Source: Strigamia acuminata
Lineage: Eukaryota; Arthropoda; Chilopoda; Geophilomorpha; Linotaeniidae
DNA: 64,000 nt
Direction of reading: 5' to 3'
NCBI GenBank assembly: GCA_949358305.1
Contig: OX442318.1
Location: 15,608,517-15,672,516 of the forward strand
The first letter of the stretch is position 1, and each line of letters opens with the position of its first letter. Below the pieces are notes generated by a model. It made no database searches. It was not told the DNA's origin and saw nothing but the letters and a program-made list of their open reading frames with translations. Shown here in pieces: positions 53,979 through 64,000 of this stretch. Position numbers and translations under genes: made by a program.

Positions 53979-55300
53979 TCTTCTTGTTGACCTTGTTGTG
54001 GGTTCTGCTTAGGATTAGGGTTAGTTTTACCACCCCCTTGTGTCCTTTTCTTCTTAAACCACCTTCTGTTGTTTGGGTTCCCTCTATTTTCTTGAGATTG
54101 TTGCTCCTGTGGCGCTGATGTGTTATGTTCACAACCATAACGATGCCAACATCCACATGAACGCGTTGTTGTCGGACTGCTATTTGACCGCTGTCTACCT
54201 CTGTTGTATCTACCTCTAAAGTTCTGTCCGCGCTGCAATGCTGGAATATACCACTCGCCTTGTATGAATAATGGAACCAATTGTTGTGGCTCTACTGACT
54301 CACTTACGAGCTTTTGCTGTTTTAATTTGATATTTTCAGCTAATAACTCGGCGTAGCTTACTGGGGATCCCCCTGTTCCAGACAGTATACCTGTTGTCGT
54401 AGGGTTCACCTTTTCATCTACAACTTTTTTGAACATTGTGAGCAGTAGATCCGCTGGTTCTTCTGTTTTGTGACTTTCATACAATTTAAGTCTCTGTTCC
54501 ATTTCTTCTAACGTCGATGGAAATACCGTTATCATCATCTTCTGCATTGCAGGCTTCAAACCTTGGTAAACATAATTTATTTTCTGAGTTTCAGTCATTT
54601 CTGGTAGAATAAACGCACATTCGGCCAAGACTTTCTTCATGAAGGCATCTGCTGTACCCTCTTTGTGTTTCATGAAGTGGAGAGTATTGTAAACATTTTC
54701 TTGGCTTCTTCTAAATTTTTTCTCGATCTGTGGTTTCCAATCCGTCCATTTCCATGTCGGATTCTTCTTTAGTTGTTCCACAAACCATGCCAATCCATCA
54801 GTCTTTAAGGCTAATGCTAGATGTTTTACTCTCTCATCATCTGTTCCTATTGTAGCTTCATATGCCACAAGCCATTGGTCGATGTTGCCCTTTTCTGTAT
54901 CATAAGTGACAACAGGTCGCTTCTGCACTACCAAACTCTTCAGTAAGTCGGTCAATACGTCCGTTGGAGTCTGTGATGATGTCATTTTTGGAAAATTTGG
55001 TTCAATTGGTGTTGGAACTGGTTTAGTCTTTACTGGTGTAAATGTCTTTATTATTTCTTCTAAACCTTTTTGTGGAATTAATTTTATTAACGGAGTAGCG
55101 AAATCCAACTTCTGTAGGATTGATTGAGGTTGAGATCGGACTTCTTTATCTTCCTTCTGAGGTTCGGTGTCAGATTCGGATTTAGCGTTTTTACTTTTCC
55201 TAGTGGTGATATTCTTCAAATTTGGCCCAGGTAACTGCAGATCCTGCAGATCCTGAAGGTTATCCAAGTTGAATTGTGACAATTTCACTAGCTTATCCAC
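53969..55300 (-). CDS. gag: G2 gag (Ty3/gypsy), intact
   Basis: A 443-aa protein. The N-terminus (MDKLVKLSQFNLDNLQ) is followed by a charged Pro-rich segment, then a capsid-like helical domain at about residues 110-290 (DQWLVAYEATIG, ALKTDGLAWFVEQL, IEKKFRRSQENVYNTLHFMKH resembling gypsy retrotransposon gag). The C-terminal quarter is rich in Arg, Gly, Asn and Gln and presumably binds RNA; a Cys/His cluster (CGCWHRYGCEH) replaces the usual CCHC knuckle. It ends at a TAG where pol takes over in the -1 frame. It would form the virus-like particle core. Confidence 0.9.
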   Translation of the reverse strand: MDKLVKLSQFNLDNLQDLQDLQLPGPNLKNITTRKSKNAKSESDTEPQKEDKEVRSQPQSILQKLDFATPLIKLIPQKGLEEIIKTFTPVKTKPVPTPIEPNFPKMTSSQTPTDVLTDLLKSLVVQKRPVVTYDTEKGNIDQWLVAYEATIGTDDERVKHLALALKTDGLAWFVEQLKKNPTWKWTDWKPQIEKKFRRSQENVYNTLHFMKHKEGTADAFMKKVLAECAFILPEMTETQKINYVYQGLKPAMQKMMITVFPSTLEEMEQRLKLYESHKTEEPADLLLTMFKKVVDEKVNPTTTGILSGTGGSPVSYAELLAENIKLKQQKLVSESVEPQQLVPLFIQGEWYIPALQRGQNFRGRYNRGRQRSNSSPTTTRSCGCWHRYGCEHNTSAPQEQQSQENRGNPNNRRWFKKKRTQGGGKTNPNPKQNPQQGQQEEEN

Positions 55301-55844
55301 ACTGAAGCCTTATATTGCACTTTTTTTATTCACTTCACTAGCACTAATCTCTCTCTGAACACTGAATACACTAACACGAATTCATTACCTGAAAACTTAA
55401 AGTGTTATTAGCATATAATACATAAATATTACACTCAAAATTATAAAGAAAATAATCCATCAATAACATTTCAAAACAATTTTTTCAATTCCTATAAATT
55501 CACAAAATTTCCTGTAAATAAATATCAAAATTAGTATTTATACACTATATATTTTATTTATTCTAAATATAACAATTGTAAATCAATTTATTAATCCCTA
55601 ATCAACAATTAAACTCTATTTTCATTTCCAAAATGCAAATTATTTCACACAATGACATTAAATATTCAAGCTGTGACTTCACTTGTTTTTACCAACTCTG
55701 AGTCATTCAAGATAATTGCTATAAAATCAGCAATTTTCACTAATTATTTCTAGATTTTTATTAAATTATTTTGGCAATTTTAATCCAATTTTAATGGGAT
55801 TTTAAATCTAAACGGGCTACAATCGAGACCGCATCTCCACCAGT
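55301..55844 (-). other. leader and primer-binding site of G2
   Basis: Very AT-rich, about 540 bp. Two bases from the 5' LTR lies a candidate primer site, TGGTGGAGATGCGGTCTCGA in sense (55842-55823), which starts TGG as expected for complementarity to a tRNA 3' CCA. I could not name the tRNA. No ORF is supported. Confidence 0.6.
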
Positions 55845-56346
55845 TGTTACGTGGCTAAATGGGGATTGATTTAGTCCTACGTGACATGAAGTTAATCAAG
55901 AATGACACAGGGTTTTATATGTAAAATGCCTTTTGGCTTTATTATTCAAAGTCGGACATTTACTAATGTAAATGTTCGGTCAACAGCTCTTATTACATTT
56001 GTTCATTTATTAACCTAAAATATAAATCACTCATTCAAATCAAATAAATAACTAAATAAGGATGATGCTGTTGTCAATTCAATTCAGTTTAGAAAACCTA
56101 GTCCTGCCTGACCGTCAACCGGCTGGCAGTAGTAGGTGAAGGTAACAGGTTGAGACTCAAAAGAGATCTGAGCTCTCTGGCTTAATCAACTCACTAAGTA
56201 AACTCCTATTCCCCCTATCAACTAAGTTGAACGGTCTGTGCATCTTATTAGGTGCACAGCGCCGTCTAGTGAGAATTCATTGTATTAAATGCCTAAACAG
56301 AGCGAGCAGAGCCAGCCGATACACGGTACGGCTCTACCGCGTAACA
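55845..56346 (-). repeat. 5' LTR of G2 (502 bp)
   Basis: It is the same length and, by eye, the same sequence as 47346-47847, ending next to the TSD ATAT (56347-56350). Identity of the pair indicates a very recent insertion. Confidence 0.94.
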
Positions 56347-56350
56347 ATAT

Positions 56351-58923
56351 GAGTCTTCGAAAATTCGGACATGTTTGGACGCAAAAACTTGATTCCGTAC
56401 AGGATCCCAAACCCTGTAGCCCCTAGTTGATATTGCGTATCCAATGAGTGCTCCCGCCCAAGCCCTTCCTTCCAGTTTGCCCTTTCTGACCTGGGACGGG
56501 ATATGTACAAATGTCTTCGACCCAATACACTTGATGTGTCGCAAAGACAATTTCTTGCCGAAAAACACGGTATAGGGCACTTTTCCTCCAAGCCCTTCAT
56601 GGGGGAATCGGTTCTTTAAGTAAACTATGGTCGTCGCTAATTCAGCCCAAATGGGATAGGGGAAATCATTTTCCAACATTAAAGCTCTGACGCCACCGAC
56701 AATGGTACGGTTTGCACGTTCTGCAACAGAATTCATTTCCGGGCTATATGTATTCGTACGAATACATTTCAAACCAATTTTGGATGTATAATCATCCCAA
56801 TTCCGCGAAATAAATTCTCCTCCATTATCAGTTTTAATGCATTTCACTTTCCGTGATGTCGTTCTTTCGACTTCCGTCAACCAACGTTTAAAATGGCCCA
56901 AAACTTCCCCTTTGGTCTTCATCGTTATGATCCACATATAACGTGAATAATCATCAACCAATATAAAGTAAAAATTAGCCCCACCCAAGGAAGTAGCTTG
57001 TGATGCCCCCCAAACATCCATGTGCACTAAATCTAATACTCCCTTAGTGGAAATGGTAATTATCGGGGGAAAACTCGCCCTAGTGCTCTTAGCACGGGCA
57101 CATGCGTCACAAGTGGATAATTCTTTGTTAGACAAATTGATCCCAAAAACGTCCTCGGATTCGGTTAATTTAATAATGCCTTTAGCATTATGGTGGCCCA
57201 TTCTGGAATGCCACGTGTCCATACTCTGGGATGTTTCTTTCTTTCTCATTTTGATCCCAGTATCCCCGCTTTTGTTAACTTTCGCAGTCGCATTAGCTTC
57301 GGGAACAATGGCAGGAGGTGTCTGAACCTCATTCACTGTTTTCTGTAAATTAATCGCCGCAGGCGCATTCGCTTTGGTTGGCTCGCTTACTTGCGTACTC
57401 AAATTAGATGCGGATTTTCCCATATCCGGCTTACATAAACTTTTTAGTAAAACTGACTTAAAATCTAAAATGGTTAGTAGCGGTTGTACAAATTTTTCAT
57501 CCTTCACGGATGATTTGATTAAATCGAGGACAGCAGCTGTATCCTGTTGCGCAGTTAATGCAGCTGTGTTTACAGAATTAACCTCGACCCGGCAGTTGAC
57601 TTTGTACAGCCTGTCGCTAGTCCGAACTGCCGAAATCAAAGGTTCCTCGATTTTATCTTTGAAAATACTCATTTTCCCATCTTTGACAATTGTGCACAAC
57701 CCAGCCTCATCGGTGCGCCCGAGCGAAATAAGGTTTTTCCGAAAATTCGGTGCGAAGAATACATTCGTCAAAGTTATTTTCCTCGTTCTTTGTCCATAAA
57801 GCGAAGTGAGAACGATGTTGCCCACACCTTCAATCTTCGATTTTCCTTCTCCTTGTAGAACGCTGAAGTTAGACAACGGTTTGAAGTTTGAAAACCAATT
57901 CCGGTTGAAGGAAAAGTGATCGGTCGCTCCCGTGTCCACGTACCACTGTGAATCGTAGTTTCCGTGCGACACAAGAGATAAGGGCACTGTGGACTTCTCT
58001 TCCGACACCGCAGAATACAAAGTGTAGGGCTCATCTGTATAGGGGTCCAGTTGTGTGAGATTTGCTCTCTGTGGACCCCCTCTGCCTCGTCCTTTGCCAC
58101 GGGTGCCTCCACGATTCAATTGGGCTGGCGAGCCAGCGCTGGCGGGGAAAGTCCCTTGCTGTTTCGGCGGCGATGGGCACTCCCTGGCGAAGTGTCCCGA
58201 CCCACCGCAAGTAAAACATGTTCCACGCGAAGTTCCGGGGGAATTTGGGGTTTTTCCACGAGGTTTCCATTTCCCTTTAGTATAGAAAGCGGTAGTATTG
58301 TCTGCCAATCCAGGTGGGACGCCAAATTCATTGGTCTGTTCATAAAGGCGATTGTACTCGCCAAGTAAACGTTCTTTAACGTTTTTCGCTGTGAATTCCG
58401 TATCCGACCAGTGATACGCGGTCTGTTTCACAGCCTCGTATTGTGGGGGCAGAAGATCTAAATATTGGAATGCCTGGAATTCATCGGTGACCTCAATTTT
58501 AACGTCCTTCAGTTCGACGATTTTGCGGTCGACCCGCCCGGTGAAAACTAGCATTTCCTCATTATCTCGCAGTTTCATGTTGAGGAATTCACGTCGCAAC
58601 CGAGCACGACGTGCCCTCGTCGTCGGTTGATAAGCGTCCTTTAGGGCTTCCCAAACTTTCGCAGCGGTGGGGCAGGCAACAGCTATCACTTGCTGCGGCT
58701 CGGCGCAACTCATGCAGATAGTGGACATTGCCTTGTCCTCTCGAGCGTTAAACTCTCGCTTCTCTTTTGCAGTGGCTGTTGCAGCCAGTGGTGGCTCAGA
58801 GCCACTAACATGTCCCCAAACGCCGTTGTATTTGAGCAATAACTGGACCTGCACGGACCAGGTGGCATAGTTCGTGCCATCGAGCTTTTTAATATCCTTG
58901 TAATCGTCGTGCTTTGAAGCCAT
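56351..58923 (-). pseudogene. E8 gag-protease-integrase segment
   Basis: The likely start is the ATG at 58923 (MASKHDDYKDI), matching E6; an in-frame ATG at 58947 is probably leader. About 857 codons: gag (KLDGTNYATWSV), CCHC knuckle CFTCGGSGHFAREC, protease YVDTGATDHF, integrase zinc finger (HSRMGHHNAKG, CDACARAKS), DDE core (HMDVWGAS, TDNGGEFIS, SPEMNSVAERANR) and the integrase C-terminal part (IGSKTFVHIPSQVRKGK). G2 interrupts it after KHVRIFEDS. The open frame runs on into the G2 LTR to 56293. The remaining domains are at 47341-45083, in frame if one TSD copy is kept. Confidence 0.9.
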
Positions 58924-60123
58924 CGCGACGACACCAGGAAAGTGCACAATAATAATTGGTTATGCACGGAGAGAACACAATTTCGGAATTTATTCCGCAC
59001 ACACACTTCACAGGAGCACTTAATCACACAATGCACAATTGTCTCTAGTCCCAAAAACCAAAAAGGAAGGCGAAAATACAGTTTCAACCCGGGGAATCTC
59101 AATAAGTGAGATTGGAAAACCTTGACTGGCAATCCACCAACTCTTCCGTCCGACCTCCTGGGGTCGCGGGATGGTTGGGGGCCCTGGATAAGCCCAGCCA
59201 AGAATACAGTGCTACGTGCCCGACTGGACGTAGGGTAGCACCGAATCTAACAAGGGACCAACAACAAAAACTTAAAACTAACAAAGTTTCACGACAATAT
59301 CTAATTAAATACACTTTTTCGTTGTTAAGTTGGGCGAATTGCGGGATCCGATCGTCGCAATCGCTTCCTCGTAGCGGTGAACGTCGGGTTGACGTTATTG
59401 GTGCACGGAACTGGGGCCGACGTGCTACCACTTGCACACTTCCGTGCAAAAGTGGGGAAAAATAATCCAAAATCGTCGTTGCGCACGTCCGCGCCTTCGT
59501 GTAGCACACCGGGGTGCAAGCCACGGCTTTTCCGCTCCAAAATTAGTCGTGTACGTAGGCTTATACGTACACAGACACTCCAAATTGATTCCACCGTCGA
59601 CAACGATGAAAATCCAAACAAAAATGGCCGCTGGTGAGGATTTGTTCTTCACCGGCGATCCCACGATGATTTTCGTCCGTTTCGTGATGAAAAATCGTCG
59701 TTTCGGCGATTGAAGGCGCCGTTTCGCTGAGATACGCGTTGTCTCGTTGAAAATTGACGTTGTCTTGAAGAAACAACGTCGTGCGGGCGTGAATCGACCC
59801 GAAACACGCTCTGGTCGGCTGGCTACGCTGCCTGGGCGATCCAAGATGGCCGCCGCACAAAAATTTTCAAAGTCGACGATTTTGGTGTTTATTTCACACC
59901 GAAAAATTGCAAAAACACACAGCTTACGCTTGTAAATGTCCGAAATAATGTCCGCACACCCTGTCAATCCGTTTCAAGCGCGTTGGCGAGGTGAAACCCG
60001 TCCTGGTCGATCGAGTCGCGTTTGCAGCGATGTCGAGCGACGTCTGGGCTATGTTCGGTCTCCAAAAATGCCGAAAATCCTTTACAAACTGGTTGGGCCG
60101 TCGTCAACCATCCTCTGCTACCA
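58924..60123 (-). other. leader and primer-binding site of E8
   Basis: The primer site (60123-60106) has an 18-nt match to the tRNA-iMet 3' end. The leader includes CCAAGATGGCCGCC (59841-59854), a hairpin with loop CCCCGG (59504-59517), a GTGCTAC/GTAGCAC outer stem with an AGTC loop (59241-59209), the core TCCCGCGACCCCAGGAGG (59171-59154) and the hairpin AATCTCA/TGAGATT with loop CTTAT (59113-59095). Short ORFs are present but none is shared with the E1 or E6 leaders. Confidence 0.65.
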
Positions 60124-60603
60124 TATAAAGCGATTTCCTGGCCAAAACATCCGTTAGAAAGGAGTTGACAAGTGTCTAAACAGGTGCGCGACACCGACAT
60201 GCGTGCGCCATGTTTAATGTGACATAAAAGTGTACACGCTTCGAGGCTAACAACTGCACTCGAGAAAGATAGGATAAATCATTGTTGGATTTCAATGATT
60301 TGTCCTTTACATTATAAAATAAAAGCAATGACATTCATAATCGATAACTAAGCAATAATAACAATACAGGACTCGTTCTTTTGAGCAGACGATGTTATCA
60401 GCGCATGCTGCTAAATGGAAATGTTCAACCGCGGTACAGAACCAGCATTAATAAAAATCGAGATCGATTGAACGCGACATCGAGACATTAAATAGCAGCA
60501 CATTCATTACACATATCCGGAAAGTGTGTAATGTAAATATTCACAAACTATACAATATGGCGACAAACAATCGAACACACAATATTTCCACCACAACTCA
60601 ATA
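60124..60603 (-). repeat. LTR shared by E8 (5') and E9 (3')
   Basis: 480 bp, like 44586-45065. On its low side is the E8 primer site, so it is the E8 5' LTR. On its high side (60604 onward) are a purine tract and the 3' coding end of another copy, so it also serves as the E9 3' LTR. Confidence 0.9.
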
Positions 60604-62232
60604 TATCCCCCTTTGTTTGGTTATTTGCGCCTTACAAATAAATGCTCACACAAGGTGTTAAGTCTGGGCTTAGGTAACCATTTGGTCATCATATCGGCGA
60701 CATTCAGGGCCCCTGGAATATGCTTAATAGCAAACGTTCCGCGCTCAAACCAGTCCCTGAGGAAATGAAGCTTTACGTCGATATGTTTATTTGCCCTATT
60801 CTCTATTCGGTTTTTGGCGTATTGTATCGCGGGCATACTGTCCGCGTACACGCATGGGGTGTTCCGATTGATGCTGAACATGATGTCGGCATCGTAAAGC
60901 CTCTCTAGCCATATAATCTCCTTTACGCCATCGACCACGGCCAGAAATTCACTCTCCATGATCGATAACGCAGTCATTGACTGCTTATGGCAGTTCCACA
61001 TGATCGGAACGCCACCCAAATAGACTATGTGACCCCCAAAGCTTCTCCTTTTGTCTGCATCGAGGGCAAACGACGCGTCGGTATACACAGTTAGATTATC
61101 ATTTCGGCAATTAGAAAGATTAATCATATAATCCGACGTATTTGCCAGATATCGCAAAATTTGCAATAACATACGAATGTGACGCGTCGAATGTTTCTCA
61201 TTGTATTGTGAGAGGACAATGACCGAGAACAGGATGTCTGGCCTTGTCCTGCTCGCCAAGAACAAGAGGCTTCCCACTAAGTTGCGATAGGGGAAAGTGG
61301 AATCAACCCGCTCCTTTTCCGTCACGCCCTGAATAATCGTTCCTGGCGTCCCAGGTACTCTAATCCGAAGGCATGAGTCGACCCCATACAACTTACAAAG
61401 TTTTTCTATGTATGCACTTTGATGGATCCTAACTTGGCCCCCAGACCTATCAAAGGCTATGCCTAACAAAAGGGTCACGGGACCCAAATCAACCGTGTCA
61501 AAGGATTCCCTAATCCATCGAACAACGCATTCCTCGACATAGTCATCCTTGGAGAAGAGAACTATGTCGTCCACGTAAAAGATAAGAATCGCGTCGTTGT
61601 CTAACGCATAAACACAGTTAAGACCCAACAAAGGCACAAATCCCAGTTGGAGTAGACGGTCGTGGAGGGCTTGGTACCACATCCGTCCACTCTGATGTAG
61701 TCCATATAATGACTTCAACAGCATCCAACACTTATGTTGGTTTTCGGCTGTTCTGTAGCCCTTGGGAATCTCCATGAATTGGACCTTATCAAGGTCCCCG
61801 TACAAGTACGCGGCCTTGATGTCAAGGTGGACATCTCTCCAACCTTTCAGTATCACCAAGGTACAGAAAAACACTATAACGAGGACGAAATTGACTACGG
61901 GGGAAAATACCTCCGTAAAGTCAATGCCCGGCCTCTGTTTGAAGCCTTGTGCTACCAAGCGAGCCCGGTAGCGCGCGACTGCACCCGACTGGTCCCTTTT
62001 CATTTTATAAATCCATTTTGATCCCAAAAGCAACTCTCCTTCGGGCTTATCAATTTCTTTATAGACAGTTCGATCGTCGAAGATATCTGTCTCTTCTTTC
62101 ATCGCCTTTTCCCAGTCCCGTTTATTGGTGTGCCTCATTGCCTCCTCGTAGGTATCAGGCTCTACGGCACAGAAACCGGCAAAAGGGAGTTCGGGTTCTT
62201 CACCCTCTAAGGTTTTGAAGTCAAAAAGATCT
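60604..62232 (-). pseudogene. E9: truncated copia copy, RT-RNase H
   Basis: It matches the E8 region 45066-46690. The reading frame ends at 60621 and encodes DLFDFKTLEGEE through RT (SKWIYKMKRDQSG, YVDDIVLFS) and RNase H to LNTLCEHLF. It differs from E8 by having the 12 bp (GFCA codons) that E8 lacks and by one substitution giving Ser for Arg (HQSAYIEK). Homology stops at about 62232 in the linker, where BEL sequence B2 begins after a two- to three-base overlap. The few codons continuing to 62330 are junction read-through. Confidence 0.88.
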
Positions 62233-64000
62233 GCTTGATGTTTTAGTGTGCTGATGTTCATCAGAGACGTGGGACGGCAAGAAACGAGCGTTTTTGGGCG
62301 TCCTTGGCATTTGGATACACATGAGCGCATTGGGATCGTGTCTGGGAGAGAAAGCGACTGGGAAACGTCTTGTTTGGCTTCCTAGCAAAGTCCCTACACT
62401 GAGTTGAAGGTGCCCTGTGCTGCTGTCATGCCTTGGTCGACCCTGGAAGTCTATTGGGCTCGTTTCTGCTCTCATTTACGGCAGTTAGCAACTGCTTGGC
62501 CGCCATTTTGGAGAGGAGCGGGTCTCTTTGTGTTTGAGCATTGTTGTAGTGAAAGTTACCTAGAACATAGCAAATTGGTTGGCATTAATTAACTTAATGA
62601 TTTGGGAGTATTTTAGAGACATTTTAGCTGTACATTTGTTAACTTCACTTAACTTTATATACAAGTGCAGATATGAGTTGTGATTAAGCTGTACTGCCAT
62701 TGGTTGTTAAGTTTATCTCTGCTTTGTTAATTGTTAAGTCTATTTAGATTAAGTTTTTGCCTTGTTTTCATTGCTGTATTTTATCTAAATTTTAGTTATG
62801 TTTTAAGAGCAAATGTACATAGGATTTAAGCTATTTTTAGTTAAGTTTCAATTACGCCATTGTTTATTGTTACTAGGCGCGCTTGTTGCCAAGCGCACTG
62901 TTGTGTAGTGGGTTGCTAAAGAAGCAACTCAGTTGTTATCAGTTGTTAAGTATTAAAACCAGTTGATATTTTTCCTCCTTTTTTGGATAATTTATTCCTG
63001 GGTTTCTTTTACTTCAATAAACATGATGACTTGTGAGTAGAGAGCTTTGCCTGCTCTCCTCCTCCCTGGGAGCACGGAATTTCTACCCAGCAGCTAAAGA
63101 GGTTTTGCCAATCACTTCATCTAAATGCAGTTAGGCCTAGTTTCATGCAGTCAGGCCTAACCCTTCTTCAAGTTAGGCTTATGCTCAGAGAGAGGATTTC
63201 AACTTGTCTCTTCAACCATTATACAGTCTCGGGCGGTTTCCAGAGTTTGGTGACCAATTCGCCAGTTTTCCCTGTGAGATCCAAGGTTGTTTGCTACAGG
63301 GAGCTGTTTTTTGGTACCGTGATACCAGGATTTCATGCGCGTGTGTACAGCGCGCATGAAAAAGAGGTCATTCGGACGTTCAGCAAGTGATTCAAGTGGT
63401 TTGGTGCGTGCCAGTTGGTTCGTTTGTACGGCTGGTTCCGTGAGCGACCGGCATCAAGTGCGCACGCCAGAGAGTCACGTGAGAGCGGCCATTGACGTCC
63501 TGAGTCTGCCAAGTCAAACACAACGCAATGTGCAAGTTGAACAGCTACAGCCTGAAAGAAGAAGAACAGTTTTAGTTTTTAAAGTGTTTTTTTGGTGGGC
63601 TGTTTTTTGGGTTTTTTTGATGTGTCCCTTCTGGGGGGAGGGGAAGTGTGCATTTTCGTGTTTAAGTTAAAGTTTAAGTTTTTCTCCACTATAACTGCTT
63701 AGGCAGGGGAGATTTAGATAGCCTAGTAGTTAAAAGAGTCTGCTTGACAGCTTAGAGTTTTTGGGTGTTGCATCACTCAAATCCTTAGGAATTTAGAGAG
63801 TTTAGCAGTTAACAGGAATTAGTCTACTATAGGAATTAGAGACTGGGTGTTGCGCCACTCAGATCTTTAGTAGCATAGAGTTTACAGTGAGTCTGTCTGT
63901 ATATCATTCAGATCACTAGCGGTTTAGTTGAGCAGTTAGTGTATTTGGTCATTGTTTGTCCAAATATCACCTGCGTTTAGAGTTGTGTGTCTTTGGTTTT
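62233..64000 (+). mobile_element. B2: second copy of the BEL/Pao LTR and leader
   Basis: It matches 42264-44034 with very few substitutions seen (for example G for A at 62287, and C for T near 63974), including AATAAA near 63017, the possible primer site TGGTGACC near 63248 and the leader. The first 254 bp of the B1 LTR are missing. The gag start would lie just right of the window. It abuts E9 on the left, so the blocks occur as B1-E8 on one side and E9-B2 on the other. Confidence 0.8.

Larger units (their letters stand above)
47346..56346 (-). mobile_element. G2: intact Ty3/gypsy element with a third ORF (9,001 bp)
   Basis: Two 502-bp LTRs (47346-47847, 55845-56346) that look identical begin TGTTAC and end GTAACA, a perfect 6-bp terminal inverted repeat. 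The TSD is ATAT (47342-47345 and 56347-56350). Sense order: LTR, primer site, leader, gag, pol in -1 frame, a spacer, ORF3 (Ulp1-like protease), purine tract, LTR. All three ORFs are open. It inserted into the region of E8 between integrase and RT. The ORF3 position is that of env in gypsy-type retroviruses, but no envelope features are present. Confidence 0.95.
44586..60603 (-). mobile_element. E8: Ty1/copia element split by gypsy G2
   Basis: A minus-strand copia element of about 7.0 kb without G2. Sense order: 5' LTR 60603-60124, primer site 60123-60106, leader, gag to integrase 58923-56351, [G2], linker-RT-RNase H 47341-45083, purine tract, 3' LTR 45065-44586. Counting one TSD copy (ATAT), the two coding halves are in frame. 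Its 5' LTR is directly joined to a second interior (E9) instead of flanking DNA, so two copies share one LTR. Its closest relative here is E6. Confidence 0.9.

Noticed and set aside
62221-62330. N-terminus of an E9 protein (MRSCVSKCQ...)
   Set aside because: These codons are BEL LTR sequence read through the E9/B2 junction.
1-64000. Host gene or exon between elements
   Set aside because: All intervals outside coding parts are accounted for by LTRs, leaders or element spacers; no unrelated conserved ORF or spliced gene structure was seen.

Overview
The window is one dense, nested cluster of LTR retrotransposons from an animal genome, most likely an invertebrate. No host gene is visible. The evidence is Ty1/copia, Ty3/gypsy and BEL/Pao coding regions, LTRs with target-site duplications (TSDs), primer-binding sites matching the 3' end of initiator tRNA-Met, and AT-rich spacers. 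Prokaryotic signals are absent. The species cannot be named from this sequence.

Layout, with names used below. E1 (1-1644, minus): leader and 5' LTR of a copia element. E2 (1645-3730, minus): inverted copy of part of E3. E3 (3731-11062, plus): rearranged copia whose 5' LTR is replaced by E2. E4 (11063-39145, minus): copia interrupted by E5, a solo LTR and E6. E5 (12996-20382, plus): intact copia with two 538-bp LTRs and TSD GAAAG. Solo LTR 22317-22799, TSD AAAAG. E6 (25230-38932, minus): copia with an intact ORF, TSD TGGAA, sitting in the 5' LTR of E4. E7 (31881-38692, minus): intact copia, TSD AAATG, sitting in the 5' LTR of E6. G1 (39146-42009, minus): truncated gypsy, host of E4. B1 (42010-44585, plus): BEL LTR, leader and gag start. 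E8 (44586-60603, minus): copia split by G2 (47346-56346, minus), an intact gypsy with identical-looking 502-bp LTRs and an extra 457-aa ORF. E9 (60604-62232, minus): truncated copy of the 3' half of E8, sharing an LTR with it. B2 (62233-64000, plus): second copy of the BEL LTR and leader.

Nesting reaches at least four levels (G1 > E4 > E6 > E7). Wherever I checked, the host ORF reads in frame once the insert and one TSD copy are ignored, so the hosts were intact when hit. LTR pairs of E5, E7 and G2 look identical and those of E6 differ at one base by eye, so the cluster is young and some copies may be mobile.

The most unusual features are: (1) G2 carries, where envelope genes usually sit, a Ulp1/C48-type cysteine protease with a complete His-Asp-Gln-Cys set; (2) the leaders of seven copia copies share structured modules whose stems change by compensatory substitutions; (3) E1 contains 62 nt of initiator tRNA-Met including the post-transcriptional CCA, a fossil of reverse transcription through the primer; (4) several LTR ends imitate the tRNA 3' end and can pair with the adjacent primer-binding site.
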